From Thermoanaerobaculia bacterium (GTDB lineage Bacteria; Acidobacteriota; Thermoanaerobaculia; Multivoradales; JAHEKO01): a stretch of DNA of 64,000 nt. The number at the start of each line of letters is the position of its first letter. The first letter of the stretch is position 1. A program made the translations under genes and the position numbers. The stretch lies in contig CAMYOG010000005.1 of assembly GCA_947259925.1 (NCBI GenBank), forward strand, positions 1-64,000. The letters are read 5' to 3'. The notes below the pieces were generated by a model that was given only the letters and a program-made list of their open reading frames with translations, was not told the origin of the DNA and did not search any database. This document shows, piece by piece, positions 8,655-18,090 of this stretch.

Positions 8655-9161
8655 ATGATCGGCGAATCTTGGGTCACCACCACAGTCGACAAGCTCGAGG
8701 AGTGGGGCCGGAATAACTCGTTCTGGCCGCTGCCGTTTGGTACCGCCTGCTGCGCGATCGAGTTCATGTCGGTCGTCTCGAGCCACTACGACATGGCGCG
8801 ATTCGGCTACGAGGTGGTGAGGTTCTCGCCCCGGCAGAGCGACGTGATGATCGTCGCCGGCACCATCACCGACAAGATGGCCCCGACCCTCAAACGGATC
8901 TACGATCAGATGCCGGACCCCAAGTGGGTGGTCTCGATGGGCGCGTGTGCATGCTCCGGCGGCTTCTACCGCGCCTACCACGTGATGCAGGGAATCGACG
9001 AGATCGTGCCGGTCGACGTCTATGTCCCCGGGTGTCCGCCGACGCCCGAGGGGCTGATGTACGGCATCCTACAGCTCAAGGAAAAAATCAAGCGCGACAG
9101 CAAGCGGCGGCTGAAGGAGAAGCGTGCCCACGGCGACGATTCCGGCTCCGCCGCTGCTTGA
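8655..9161 (+). CDS. nuoB: NADH-quinone oxidoreductase subunit B
   Basis: 168 residues. NuoB carries the N2 [4Fe-4S] cluster that reduces quinone in the peripheral arm of Complex I. The cluster ligands are visible: Cys32-Cys33 (GTACCAIE), Cys98 (GACACSGG) and Cys127 ([10 protein letters not shown]). AAGGAG precedes the ATG by 10 nt, and a TATCAT -10-like hexamer lies at 8627-8632. It overlaps nuoCD by 38 nt. There is no nuoA upstream, which is unusual because nuoA normally precedes nuoB. Confidence 0.96.
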   Translation: MIGESWVTTTVDKLEEWGRNNSFWPLPFGTACCAIEFMSVVSSHYDMARFGYEVVRFSPRQSDVMIVAGTITDKMAPTLKRIYDQMPDPKWVVSMGACACSGGFYRAYHVMQGIDEIVPVDVYVPGCPPTPEGLMYGILQLKEKIKRDSKRRLKEKRAHGDDSGSAAA

Positions 9162-10821
9162 CAGCCTGCCCGAAGGCAGCGTCGAAGTGGTCGAGGGCCT
9201 CGACCAACCGACCTGGATCGTCCGGCGCGACGCGCTGGCGCAGGTAGCGCGCCAGCTGCGCGACGACCCCGAGACCCAATTCGATCTCCTGCTCGACCTG
9301 TGCGGCGTCGACTACCCGGATCGGGACGAGCGCTTCGAGGCCGTCTACCATCTCTACTCCCTGCCGCGCGCCGCGCGGCTGCGGCTCAAGGTCCCGGTGC
9401 TCGAGGACGACCCGGTGCTGCCGTCGCTGATCGACGTCTGGACGGCGGCCGACTGGTTCGAGCGCGAGGCGTGGGACATGTTCGGCCTGCGGTTCGAAGG
9501 ACATCCGAACCTGCGCCGTATCCTCACCCACGAGGCGTTCCAGGGCCATCCGCTGCGCAAGGACTACGACCCCGCGCGGCGCTGGATCCTGACCGAGGAC
9601 AAGATCTACAAGCCGAACCCGCAGCCGACCGGCAGCGAATCGGTCGACGACATGTTCGAGCGGATGACCATCAACATCGGCCCGTCGCATCCGGCGATGC
9701 ACGGCACCTTCAGGGTCGTCGCGACGCTGGACGGCGAGGTGATCGTCGCCAGCGAGGTCGAGATCGGGTACCTCCACCGCTGCTTCGAGAAGATGGCGGA
9801 GACCCACACCTGGCAGCAGGTGATCCCGTATACCGACCGGCTCAACTACTGCTCGTCGTTCATCAACAACGTCGCCTACTGCCGCACGGTCGAGAAGCTG
9901 ATGGGGATCGAGGCGCCGCCCAGGGCGGTCTGGGCGCAGATGATCCTCTCCGAGTTCTCGCGCATCATGGATCACTGCGTCTGCAACGGCTCGACTCTCG
10001 TCGATACCGGGGCGCTGACCAACTTCTGGTACATGTTCCAGCCTCGCGAGGAGATCTACGGCCTCCTCGAAGCGTGCTGCGGCGCCCGGTTGACCGTCTC
10101 CGCGTGCCGCATCGGGGGTCTGCTCGAGGACCTGCCGCCCGATTTCGAAGCGCGCTGCCGGCATCTGCTCGAGACCGTTCCGGAGTTCATCGACGACGTC
10201 GACAAGGTGGTCACCAAGAACCGGATCTGGCTCGACCGCTCGGTCGGCGTGGCGGCGATCTCCGCCGAGGAGGCGGTCGACCACGGCTGGACCGGCCCCT
10301 GCTTGCGCGCTTCGGGCGTCGACTACGACGTGCGCAGGGCGTACCCGTACGATCTCTACGGCGAGGTCGACTTCGAGGTGCCGGTCTTCCAGGGCGGCGA
10401 CGTCTTCGACCGCTACCGGATGCGCATGGAAGAGATACACCAGTCGCTGTCCATCATCCGGCAGCTGCTCGATCGCGGCATGCCCGATGGGCCCTACATC
10501 GTCGACGACCCGCACGTCGCGCTCCCCCCCAAGGAAGATGCCTACAACCAGATGGAGGCGATGATCTACCACTTCAAGCTGATCATGGACGGCATCCAGG
10601 TGCCGCCGGGCGAGCTCTACCACATGGTCGAGGGTGCCAACGGAGAGCTCGGCTTCTACGTGATCAGTGACGGCTCGGGCAAGCCCTACCGGATCAAGGT
10701 GCGTCCGCCATGCTTCCCGATCATGGCGAGCTTCTCGCACCTGATGCAGGGTGGCACCATCTCGGACGCCATCGCCACGCTGGGGGGGCTGAACATCATC
10801 GCCGGCGAGCTGGAACGCTGA
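9124..10821 (+). CDS. nuoCD: NADH-quinone oxidoreductase fused subunits C/D
   Basis: 565 residues, a natural NuoC-NuoD fusion. The C part (about 1-175) contains [13 protein letters not shown] and the [26 protein letters not shown]-type signature spanning the NuoC motif. The D part (about 180-565) contains [39 protein letters not shown] and the conserved C-terminus [20 protein letters not shown]. It forms the quinone-binding cavity with NuoB. The start is GTG 9124, inside nuoB, implying coupling; a slightly later start cannot be excluded. nuoI follows 15 nt later, with no nuoE/F/G/H between. Confidence 0.95.
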   Translation: MPTATIPAPPLLDSLPEGSVEVVEGLDQPTWIVRRDALAQVARQLRDDPETQFDLLLDLCGVDYPDRDERFEAVYHLYSLPRAARLRLKVPVLEDDPVLPSLIDVWTAADWFEREAWDMFGLRFEGHPNLRRILTHEAFQGHPLRKDYDPARRWILTEDKIYKPNPQPTGSESVDDMFERMTINIGPSHPAMHGTFRVVATLDGEVIVASEVEIGYLHRCFEKMAETHTWQQVIPYTDRLNYCSSFINNVAYCRTVEKLMGIEAPPRAVWAQMILSEFSRIMDHCVCNGSTLVDTGALTNFWYMFQPREEIYGLLEACCGARLTVSACRIGGLLEDLPPDFEARCRHLLETVPEFIDDVDKVVTKNRIWLDRSVGVAAISAEEAVDHGWTGPCLRASGVDYDVRRAYPYDLYGEVDFEVPVFQGGDVFDRYRMRMEEIHQSLSIIRQLLDRGMPDGPYIVDDPHVALPPKEDAYNQMEAMIYHFKLIMDGIQVPPGELYHMVEGANGELGFYVISDGSGKPYRIKVRPPCFPIMASFSHLMQGGTISDAIATLGGLNIIAGELER

Positions 10822-10836
10822 GCACGCTCTGATCCA

Positions 10837-11490
10837 ATGCCACATTCCGACACTCCCGAACCGTACCGATACACCCTGGCCGAGCGCCTCTACCTGCCGC
10901 TGCTCGGTGGTATGTGGGTCACCCTCCGGCACTTCGTCGGCAATCTCTTAGGCCGGCGAACCTCGTACACGATCGAATACCCCGAGGAGCGGCGCGCCTA
11001 CTCGCACCGCTTCCGTGGCCACCACATCCTGACCAGCCGGCCCGACGGCTCGCTCCGATGCGTCGCCTGTTTCCTCTGCGCTACCGCCTGTCCCGCCGAA
11101 TGCATCCACATCGAGGCGGGCGAGCACCCGGACGTGAACGTCGAGAAATACCCGGTGGTCTACGACATCGACATGCTCCGCTGCGTCTTCTGCGGCTACT
11201 GCGTCGACGCCTGCCCCGAAGAAGCGATCATCATGAGCAACAACTACGACATGGCCTTCTTCAACCGGGCGTCCTCCGTGGTGACCAAAGAGGAGCTCCA
11301 GAAGCCGTTCACCTACGACCAGGCGCGGCTCGGCTACCGTCCCCGCTACCCCGAGGAAGAGGAGCAGAGGGCCCGGGCCCGCAGAGAGCTCCAGGCGGGC
11401 AGGGTCGACCTGGTGGGGGAGGCGAGACGCCGCCAGGAGGCGGCCGCGGCCGGCCCCGAGAGCAGCAAATCCGCCGCCGCGTCCTCATGA
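10837..11490 (+). CDS. nuoI: NADH-quinone oxidoreductase subunit I (8Fe-8S ferredoxin type)
   Basis: 217 residues. An amphipathic N-terminal segment leads into two CxxCxxCxxxCP clusters (CVACFLCATACP and CVFCGYCVDACP), which bind N6a/N6b and pass electrons to NuoB. The C-terminal tail of about 60 residues is charged (E/R/A-rich) and longer than in E. coli NuoI. It is the last subunit gene of this short nuo block. Its TGA lies inside the putative -35 hexamer of the korAB promoter. Confidence 0.94.
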   Translation: MPHSDTPEPYRYTLAERLYLPLLGGMWVTLRHFVGNLLGRRTSYTIEYPEERRAYSHRFRGHHILTSRPDGSLRCVACFLCATACPAECIHIEAGEHPDVNVEKYPVVYDIDMLRCVFCGYCVDACPEEAIIMSNNYDMAFFNRASSVVTKEELQKPFTYDQARLGYRPRYPEEEEQRARARRELQAGRVDLVGEARRRQEAAAAGPESSKSAAASS

Positions 11491-11515
11491 CAGCGGCCCG
11501 GCCCTTTGCTACGAT
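11487..11515 (+). promoter_or_regulatory. Predicted sigma-70-type promoter for korAB
   Basis: ATGACA (11487-11492), then exactly 17 nt, then TACGAT (11510-11515): four or five of six matches to each of TTGACA and TATAAT at the ideal spacing. It overlaps the nuoI stop codon and leaves a leader of about 70 nt before korA. It is the best-looking promoter in the window, but no transcription data are available. Confidence 0.55.
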
Positions 11516-11593
11516 TCGACCGGGGCCGAGACCATCATTCCGACCAACCCTTTACGGCCGACCGGCCGGTAATCTCGAATAGACGGAACCAGT

Positions 11594-13474
11594 ATGAGCA
11601 CAGAGACCAAGGAAGAGGACCAGAGCGCCGCGCCGCCGAAGCTCGAAGCGGTCGAGGAAGTCGTCGTACGCTTCGCCGGCGACTCCGGCGACGGCATGCA
11701 GCTGACCGGCACGCAGTTCACCAGCACTTCGGCGCTGGTCGGCAACGACCTGGCCACCCTGCCCGAGTTCCCGGCCGAGATCCGGGCTCCGCAGGGGACG
11801 CTGGCCGGCGTGTCCGCGTTTCAGGTGCGCATCGCCGACTACGACATCCACACGCCGGGCGACGCTCCCGACTGTCTGGTGGCGATGAACCCGGCGGCAC
11901 TCAAGAAGTCGATCGGCGACCTCAAGCAGAACGGCGTGCTGATCGTCAACACCGACGAGTTCCACGACCGGAATCTGAAGAAGGCCGGCTACGAGGAGAA
12001 CCCGCTCGAAGACGGGTCACTGGCGGCCTACCGGGTCACTCCGGCCGAGATCACGACGATGACCCATCGTGCCCTCGAAGAGCTGGATCTCGACTCGAAG
12101 GCGAAGAACCGCAGCCGCAACATGTTCGCGCTCGGGATGGTCTACTACCTCTTCAATCGGCCGCTCGAGACCACCATCGGCTGGCTCGAGCAGAAGTTCG
12201 CCAAGCGTCCGAAGATTGCCGAGGCCAACGTCAAGGTACTCAAGGCCGGGTGGAACTTCTGCGAGATCACCGATCAGTTCCAGGTGCGCTACGAGGTCGA
12301 GCCGGCGAGCCTCGAGCCCGGCGTCTATCGCAACATCATGGGCAACAGCGCGCTTTCGATCGGCCTGGTCGCCGCCAGCCGGAGGAGCGGCCTACCGCTC
12401 TTCCTCGGCTCCTATCCGATCACGCCGGCCAGCGACATCCTGCACGAGCTCGCCGCCTACAAGACGTTCGGCGTCTCGACCTTCCAGGCCGAAGACGAGA
12501 TCGCCGCGGTCGCCGCTGCGATCGGCGCCGCCTTCGGCGGGGCGCTGGCGGTCACCTCGACCAGCGGCCCGGGCCTGGCGCTCAAGTCCGAGGCGATCAA
12601 CCTGGCGATCATGACCGAGCTGCCGCTGGTCATCTGCAACGTGCAACGCGGCGGGCCATCGACCGGCCTGCCGACCATGACCGAGCAGTCCGACCTCCTG
12701 CAAGCGATGTTCGGTCGCAACGGCGAGTCGCCGCTGCCGGTGATCGCGGCGTCGTCGCCCGCCGACTGCTTCGACACGGCGATCGAGGCGTCGCGCGTTG
12801 CGGTCAAGTACATGGTGCCGGTCATCCTGCTCTCGGACGGCTATATCGCCAACGGCTCCGAGCCGTGGCGGCTGCCGCAGGTCGAGGATCTGCCCGACCT
12901 GCGCACCGAGTTCCGCACCGACCCCGAGGGCTTCGAGCCGTACCTGCGCGACGAGCAGACCCTGGCGCGGCCGTGGGCGATTCCGGGTACCCCGGGCCTC
13001 GAGCACCGGATCGGTGGGCTGGAGAAGGAGAACATCACCGGCGACGTCTCCTACGATCCGGCCAATCACCAGCTGATGACCGATCTGCGCGCGGAGAAGG
13101 TGGCGCGGATCGCCGACGAAATCCCACCGATCCAGGTAGACGGCCCCGCCGAGGGCAGGCTGCTGGTGCTCGGCTGGGGGTCGACCAAGGGGGCGATCAC
13201 CGGTGGCTCCCAGCAGGCGCGGCGTGAAGGGCTGGAGGTCAGCTTCGCCCACCTGCGCTACTTGAACCCGTTTCCGTCCGACCTCGGTGATCTCCTGGAC
13301 CGGTTCGAGCACGTCCTGATCCCGGAGATGAACATGGGTCAGCTGGCGACCCTGCTCCGGGCGCGCTACCTGGTCGATGTGATCTCGATGACCAAGGTGC
13401 AGGGCAAACCGTTCTTCCGCAGCGAGATCCTCGCCAGGATCCGCGAGATTCTGGGGGCCGAAGATGTCCACTGA
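11594..13474 (+). CDS. korA: 2-oxoacid (probably 2-oxoglutarate):ferredoxin oxidoreductase, fused gamma-alpha subunit
   Basis: 626 residues. The N-terminal gamma domain (about 20-205) opens with VVRFAGDSGDGMQLTG. The alpha domain (about 235-600) has GNSALSIGLVAAS, YPITPASDILHELA, the TSTSGPGLALKSEAI segment and NVQRGGPSTGLPT. This gamma-alpha fusion with a separate beta subunit is the KorAB layout, which converts 2-oxoglutarate plus CoA to succinyl-CoA with reduced ferredoxin. Assignment to 2-oxoglutarate rather than another 2-oxoacid is by architecture. It overlaps korB by 11 nt. Confidence 0.9.
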   Translation: MSTETKEEDQSAAPPKLEAVEEVVVRFAGDSGDGMQLTGTQFTSTSALVGNDLATLPEFPAEIRAPQGTLAGVSAFQVRIADYDIHTPGDAPDCLVAMNPAALKKSIGDLKQNGVLIVNTDEFHDRNLKKAGYEENPLEDGSLAAYRVTPAEITTMTHRALEELDLDSKAKNRSRNMFALGMVYYLFNRPLETTIGWLEQKFAKRPKIAEANVKVLKAGWNFCEITDQFQVRYEVEPASLEPGVYRNIMGNSALSIGLVAASRRSGLPLFLGSYPITPASDILHELAAYKTFGVSTFQAEDEIAAVAAAIGAAFGGALAVTSTSGPGLALKSEAINLAIMTELPLVICNVQRGGPSTGLPTMTEQSDLLQAMFGRNGESPLPVIAASSPADCFDTAIEASRVAVKYMVPVILLSDGYIANGSEPWRLPQVEDLPDLRTEFRTDPEGFEPYLRDEQTLARPWAIPGTPGLEHRIGGLEKENITGDVSYDPANHQLMTDLRAEKVARIADEIPPIQVDGPAEGRLLVLGWGSTKGAITGGSQQARREGLEVSFAHLRYLNPFPSDLGDLLDRFEHVLIPEMNMGQLATLLRARYLVDVISMTKVQGKPFFRSEILARIREILGAEDVH

Positions 13475-14510
13475 GCTGCCCGTTCTGACCAAGAAGGACT
13501 TCCAGTCCGACCAGGAGGTGCGCTGGTGCCCCGGCTGCGGGGACTACGCGATCCTGTCGTGCGTGCAGACGGTCTTCCCGAAGCTCGGAATCCCGAAGGA
13601 GAAGTTCGTCGTGGTGTCGGGGATCGGCTGCTCGAGCCGGTTTCCCTACTACATGGAAACCTACGGCTTCCACGGGATCCACGGCCGCGCTCCGGCGATC
13701 GCCACCGGGCTCAAGGCATCGCGGCCCGACCTCGAGGTCTGGATCGCCACCGGTGACGGCGATGCGATGTCGATCGGCGGCAATCACCTGATTCACACGC
13801 TGCGGCGCAACATGGACGTCAAGATCCTGATGTTCAACAACCGCATCTACGGTCTCACCAAGGGGCAGTACTCGCCGACGAGCGAGCTCGGCAAGGTCAC
13901 GAAATCGACGCCGGTCGGGTCGGTCGACTACCCGTTCAACCCGCTCTCGCTGGCACTCGGCGCCGGCGCCACGTTCGTCGCCCGCGGTGTCGACATCATG
14001 CAGCCGCACCTGCGCGACATCCTGGAGCGGGCGCACGCGCATACCGGCTCCGCCTTCATCGAGGTCTACCAGAACTGCAACATCTTCAATGACAAGGCGT
14101 TCGAGCACATGGTCGCCAAGCAGGTGCGGTCCGAGCAGACCGTCGAGGTGTTGCACGGGGAGCCACTGGTCTTCGGCAAGGAGAAGGACAAGGGGATCCG
14201 CCTCAACGGCACCGCGCTCGAGGTGATCCGCTTCGCCGACGGCTTCGGCCCCGACGACTGCCTGGTCTGGGACGAGGCCGATCCGAACCCGGCGCTGGCC
14301 TTCATGATGGCGCAGCTCGGTCCGCCCGACTTCCCGACCCCGATCGGGGTCATGCGCAATGTCGCTCTGCCGTCGTACGACCACGGCCTGGTCCACCAGA
14401 TCGAGGAGCAGATCAAGGAGAAGGGCGCCGGCACGCTCGAGGAGCTGATCTACTCGGGTGAGCTCTGGAGCGTCGACCAGTCCGGGCAAGTGGTCCGCGG
14501 GCGAGCGTAG
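13464..14510 (+). CDS. korB: 2-oxoacid (probably 2-oxoglutarate):ferredoxin oxidoreductase beta subunit
   Basis: 348 residues. The TPP/iron-sulfur subunit shows WCPGCGDYAILS (CxxC cluster ligands), VSGIGCSSRFPYYM, HGRAPAIATGLK and the TPP motif GDGDAMSIGGNHLIHTLRRN followed by FNNRIYGLTKGQ. It pairs with KorA to decarboxylate the 2-oxoacid and reduce ferredoxin, giving a reductive or oxidative TCA step. With nuoBCDI immediately upstream, reduced ferredoxin may feed Complex I directly; this last point is inference. Confidence 0.92.
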   Translation: MSTELPVLTKKDFQSDQEVRWCPGCGDYAILSCVQTVFPKLGIPKEKFVVVSGIGCSSRFPYYMETYGFHGIHGRAPAIATGLKASRPDLEVWIATGDGDAMSIGGNHLIHTLRRNMDVKILMFNNRIYGLTKGQYSPTSELGKVTKSTPVGSVDYPFNPLSLALGAGATFVARGVDIMQPHLRDILERAHAHTGSAFIEVYQNCNIFNDKAFEHMVAKQVRSEQTVEVLHGEPLVFGKEKDKGIRLNGTALEVIRFADGFGPDDCLVWDEADPNPALAFMMAQLGPPDFPTPIGVMRNVALPSYDHGLVHQIEEQIKEKGAGTLEELIYSGELWSVDQSGQVVRGRA

Positions 14511-14629
14511 GGGCGCCAGCCGGCGCTAGAGCGCCTGGGCGGTCGGAGGCTCCGAGTCGGCCAGGTGCCTTTGCAGGGCCTCCTGTGCACGCTCGGGGCC
14601 ACCCGCCACGCATCGGATGAGACGACAGG

Positions 14630-14998
14630 CTAGCCGCGCTCGAGGAACGTGTCGCCGCCGACCACTTCCGGGCTGAGCGAGAACTCGTACAGATCGAGCC
14701 CGCCGAAGAGCATCTTCACGCGCTCGAAGCCCTCGCCCTGCAGCTTCGTCACCCAGGGCAGGGCCTCGCTGCCGTCCTCGTCGAAGAGGACGACCTCCTC
14801 GTCGTCAGCGGGGCGCCAGTCGGGTCCGGGCAGCCGCTCCGCGCCCCGAATCGTCCTCTCCGTCGGGCTCGAACGGGCATCGATCAGCCGCGGTCCGCGG
14901 TCTTCCTTGAGCCGCCGGAAGAGCAGGAAGGGCGAGACCTCGATCCGGGGATCGAACTGGACCACCGGTTTCTGGTCGGGCCGCAAGTGAGTCGGCAT
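14630..14998 (-). CDS. Rhodanese-like domain protein lacking the catalytic cysteine
   Basis: 122 residues starting MPTHLRP at 14998. The rhodanese pattern is clear: SPFLLFRRLKE-GPRLIDAR (CH2A-like), then DEEVVLFDEDGSEALPWVTKLQGEGFERVKMLFGGLDLY. The active-site loop normally reads Cys-x-x-G, but here the strand VVLFDEDG has no Cys, and the protein has none anywhere. It is therefore probably a binding or regulatory pseudo-rhodanese. Its ATG overlaps the DUF1015 stop codon, so the two are very likely co-translated. Confidence 0.75.
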   Translation of the reverse strand: MPTHLRPDQKPVVQFDPRIEVSPFLLFRRLKEDRGPRLIDARSSPTERTIRGAERLPGPDWRPADDEEVVLFDEDGSEALPWVTKLQGEGFERVKMLFGGLDLYEFSLSPEVVGGDTFLERG

Positions 14999-16206
14999 CA
15001 GACAACCTCGCTCTCGTGCGAGCACCAGACCAGCCCGGAGGCCAGCTTGGGGACGAAGCGGGTCCATTTCGGCGGCAGCCGGTCGCCGGCGGCGACCGCA
15101 CCGGCGAAGAGCTCGGGGGAGGTCGGTGGCAACCAGATGCCGACCGGGACGTCGCCGCGCTCGACCTCGGCAAACAGCTGATCGGGATCGGAGCGATAGA
15201 CGGTCGTGCCGTCGTGTGACGCGCTCGCATCGAGACCGAAGCGGGTGAACAGGGCGGTATGGACCAGCGCCGCCGCCAGGCCAGTCGCCGACTCCGGCCA
15301 GTCCTCGGGGGCGGTCGCCGGATCGAGTCGCCAGATCTGGGGCGCCCCGCCACGATCCCAGATGCCGATCGCCGGCGGCGCCGCCGCCGCGACCGCGGCG
15401 GCCAGGTCGGTACCGCTGGCGCCGTCCCACTCGGAGCGCTCGACGACCGCGTCGTCGGCGCTGTCGAGATCGACCGCTCGAGTGATCGCCCGATGGATCG
15501 GATCGATGCGCAGTCCGGGCGATGCCAGGCTGGTGATCACGGCCAGCTTGGCGGCGGCCGGGGAGCCCGCGGTCGGCCGGTGGCGGCGCGCGAACTCGCT
15601 GGCGACCCGATAGCGGTGATGGCCGTCGGCGATCCAGCCGGGGCTGTTCGTCAGGATCTGCCGGAACCGCTCGCAGGTCGTGGCGTCGTCGATGCGAGAG
15701 AGCCGATGACGGTGCCCGGACTCGTCGGTATGACGCGCCAGGACGTCGCCGGCCGTCGCCTGCTCGAGCAGCGCCTCGAACTCGGTGCTGCGCTCGCACA
15801 GCATCAGGATCGGCTCGAGGTCGGTGCGCGTCGCCTCGAGCAGGCCGAGGCGCTCGTCGATCGTCTTGTCGACCGTGCTCTCGTGGGGAAGGATGATGTC
15901 GGACGCCGGGTCCTCGATCGCGATCAGGCCGCACAGACCGAGTCGCCGTCCGCCGTCCGCGAGCCTGATCTCGTAGGCGTAGAGGCAGTCGGCAACCTCG
16001 TGCATGATAGTGCCGTCGGCCGCCCATTCGGCATGCAGCCTCGCCGCTTCAGCAGGGGAGACCGGCCGCGTCAGGTGGGCGAACTGGCACGGGTGAGCGG
16101 CGTGGAGCTCCCGCCGGCGCTGATCGTCGATCTGATCGAAGGGGGGCGCGGCGAGGGCGCCGGTGTCGCCGGCGTAGCGGGTCCCCCTGAAGGCGTAGAG
16201 CCGCAT
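14998..16206 (-). CDS. DUF1015 family protein
   Basis: 402 residues from the ATG at 16206 (MRLYAFRGTRYAG), preferred over an upstream GTG because MRLYAF begins the family's N-terminal core. Recognisable DUF1015 segments are APPFDQID, LPHESTVDKTIDERL, LEPILMLC and the highly conserved ADGHHRYRVASEFARRH. The family is widespread but biochemically undefined; in other bacteria it often neighbours serine/phosphoserine genes, which are absent here. It sits 11 nt after mdh and overlaps the pseudo-rhodanese, giving an mdh-DUF1015-rhodanese operon. Confidence 0.85.
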   Translation of the reverse strand: MRLYAFRGTRYAGDTGALAAPPFDQIDDQRRRELHAAHPCQFAHLTRPVSPAEAARLHAEWAADGTIMHEVADCLYAYEIRLADGGRRLGLCGLIAIEDPASDIILPHESTVDKTIDERLGLLEATRTDLEPILMLCERSTEFEALLEQATAGDVLARHTDESGHRHRLSRIDDATTCERFRQILTNSPGWIADGHHRYRVASEFARRHRPTAGSPAAAKLAVITSLASPGLRIDPIHRAITRAVDLDSADDAVVERSEWDGASGTDLAAAVAAAAPPAIGIWDRGGAPQIWRLDPATAPEDWPESATGLAAALVHTALFTRFGLDASASHDGTTVYRSDPDQLFAEVERGDVPVGIWLPPTSPELFAGAVAAGDRLPPKWTRFVPKLASGLVWCSHESEVV

Positions 16207-16217
16207 CAGGATCGGCG

Positions 16218-17222
16218 CTAGAGGTTCGGGTTGACCGAGCTCCACCCGTCGAGCGCCGGGATCACGCCCATCTCGATCACCTCGTCCCTGAGCTTGACCA
16301 GATGCTCGTACGAGGCGCGGAGATCGGCCATCTCACCCTCGGTGCCCTGCGGCAGCGTCCAGTGGACGCCGTCGCCGTCGACGGTGGTCTCCATCGCCAT
16401 CAGCGTGTGACGGAAGCCGGCCTGCTCGGCGTCGACGTAGCAGCCGACCGGCCACGGGTAGCCCTGGCCGTCGATGACCGCCTTGGTCATGAGCAGCGCA
16501 TGATGTGACGGGCTCTGGAACGAGCTGCGACCGCGCAGCTGAATGATCCGCTTGCCGCCCTGGCGGGTGTGGGCCTTGATGCCCTCCCAGTCCTCGTCCG
16601 ACAGCTCGTCGGTGCCGATCAGATCCGTCAGCTTGCGGTCGCCGATGCTGGCGGTGCTGGCGAAGACCGCCATCATCTCGCCGTGGCCGCCGTAGGTTCG
16701 GCAGCCCGTGACCTCCGACTGGGGCACACCGAAATGCTGGCCGAGCCTGGTCTGCAGGCGCGTGCTATCGAGCGCCGCGAGGGTCGCGACGCGCGACGGC
16801 GCCAGGCCGGAATGGACCAGGGTCACCAGGCCGGTCACGTCCGCGGGGTTGAAGATCACGACCACGAAGCGGGCGGCCGGACAGTAGCTCTTGATGTCCT
16901 TGCCGAGCTGCGCGGCGATCTCGGCGTTGCCCTTGAGTAGGTCCTCGCGGGTCATCCCCTCCTTGCGCGGTGCGCCGCCCGACGAGATCACGAAGGACGC
17001 ACCGCTCAGTGCCTCCGCTGGATCCGCCGTCCAGGTGACGTTGGCGCCCGGAAACGAGCAGTGGTAGATCTCCTCCGCCGCGCCCTCGTTGCCCTTGTCG
17101 TAGGGGTCGAGCATCGCGATGTTGGAGGTCAGCCCCATGGTCAGCGCGGTCTGGACCATGTTGGAGCCGATCGCGCCGGCCGAGCCCAGGATCGCGAGCT
17201 TCTCGTCTGTCAGGTAGCTCAT
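16218..17222 (-). CDS. mdh: Malate dehydrogenase (about 330-residue Bacteroidota-like type)
   Basis: 334 residues from the ATG at 17222, preceded by GGAGGAGAACGA. It begins MSYLTDEKLAILGSAGAIGSN (NAD Rossmann motif). It carries the substrate-binding APRKEGMTR arginines, VIFNPADVTGLVT, LDSTRLQ and the catalytic His in TYGGHGEMM. The sequence follows the malate dehydrogenase subtype I know from Bacteroidales rather than the usual Acidobacterial LDH-like Mdh. It interconverts malate and oxaloacetate in the TCA cycle, functionally next to korAB. First gene of a three-gene minus-strand operon. Confidence 0.9.
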   Translation of the reverse strand: MSYLTDEKLAILGSAGAIGSNMVQTALTMGLTSNIAMLDPYDKGNEGAAEEIYHCSFPGANVTWTADPAEALSGASFVISSGGAPRKEGMTREDLLKGNAEIAAQLGKDIKSYCPAARFVVVIFNPADVTGLVTLVHSGLAPSRVATLAALDSTRLQTRLGQHFGVPQSEVTGCRTYGGHGEMMAVFASTASIGDRKLTDLIGTDELSDEDWEGIKAHTRQGGKRIIQLRGRSSFQSPSHHALLMTKAVIDGQGYPWPVGCYVDAEQAGFRHTLMAMETTVDGDGVHWTLPQGTEGEMADLRASYEHLVKLRDEVIEMGVIPALDGWSSVNPNL

Positions 17223-17325
17223 TCGTTCTCCTCCGTCTCCCTCTCCGGTGAGGCCCGATTCTATCCGGGCGATCGGGCGACGGGGACACCGCTCGCGGGT
17301 GGTCGCTCGAGCCGGCACAGGCTAC

Positions 17326-18090
17326 CTACTCAGGTAGCTCTTCGATCTGGCTCTCGAGCTCCCGCAAACGATTCTCGAGCTCGCGGATCCGCTCTTCGAG
17401 CGCTTCGCGGTCGCCGCCGAAGAGCCTCAGCTGCTCGCGCCATTCAGGGCTCTCGAAGTGCTCCCGCATCAAGCTCAGGGCGCGGCCCATGCTGTCGGGA
17501 TCGAGCTCGACCATCGGTATCGCCTCGCGCTCCAGATCGAACCGTCGGACCCGGCCCCTGCCGCCGGGCGCCATGATCAACCCCCCGAGATCGATCTGCT
17601 GGCGCGGACGCGTGGCGAGCGTCGCCTCGACCACGCGCATCTCGCCGTCGCGCTGGACGGTCAGTCGCACCGGCTGGCCTTCGCGACCTTCGGAGACCGC
17701 CCGTGCGACCTCTGAGGAAGAGCCGACTTCGACCCCGTCGATCGCGGTCAAGATGTCGCCTGCCCTTAGGCCGGCCGTGGCCGCCGGGCTCGTTTCCACC
17801 ACCCGGGAGATCATCACTCCGGCGTCCTCCGCGGCGCCGAAGTGTTCTCTCAGCTCGGGCGTCAGCTCGAGCAGCTCGATTCCCAGGTAGCCGCGCTCGG
17901 CGAGCACCGAGTCGAGCAGGACCGGCTCGCCGTCCTCGTGATCGACGTAGACGTAGCTGTAGCCTGACTCTCCTGGATCAGCGGTGACCCGGACGACGAC
18001 GCGCTTGGTCTCGACGACCCGTTCCTCGGCGGCCAGGGCGGGGGCGCCCCAGCTGGCCAGGGCCGCCAGCACGCATGCGAGAATCCTCAT
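17326..18090 (-). CDS. Secreted PDZ-domain protein with C-terminal coiled coil
   Basis: 254 residues. Signal peptide (1-20), a short beta region, one PDZ domain (about 68-160; YLGIELLELTPEL, AGLRAGDILTAIDGVEV), and a C-terminal coiled coil (about 220-252; heptads in EALEERIRELENRLRELESQ). No protease domain is present, so it is a PDZ adaptor or sensor in the periplasm. The start overlaps the stop of the membrane protein upstream by 4 nt (ATGA), placing it third in the ECF sigma operon; it may sense misfolded envelope proteins. Confidence 0.8.
   Translation of the reverse strand: MRILACVLAALASWGAPALAAEERVVETKRVVVRVTADPGESGYSYVYVDHEDGEPVLLDSVLAERGYLGIELLELTPELREHFGAAEDAGVMISRVVETSPAATAGLRAGDILTAIDGVEVGSSSEVARAVSEGREGQPVRLTVQRDGEMRVVEATLATRPRQQIDLGGLIMAPGGRGRVRRFDLEREAIPMVELDPDSMGRALSLMREHFESPEWREQLRLFGGDREALEERIRELENRLRELESQIEELPE

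Noticed and set aside
14526-14612. About 29 codons on the minus strand reading VAGGPERAQEALQRHLADSE, like the tail of a regulator
   Set aside because: Too short and without a start or upstream homology; could be chance in GC-rich DNA or a decayed gene end, so not annotated.
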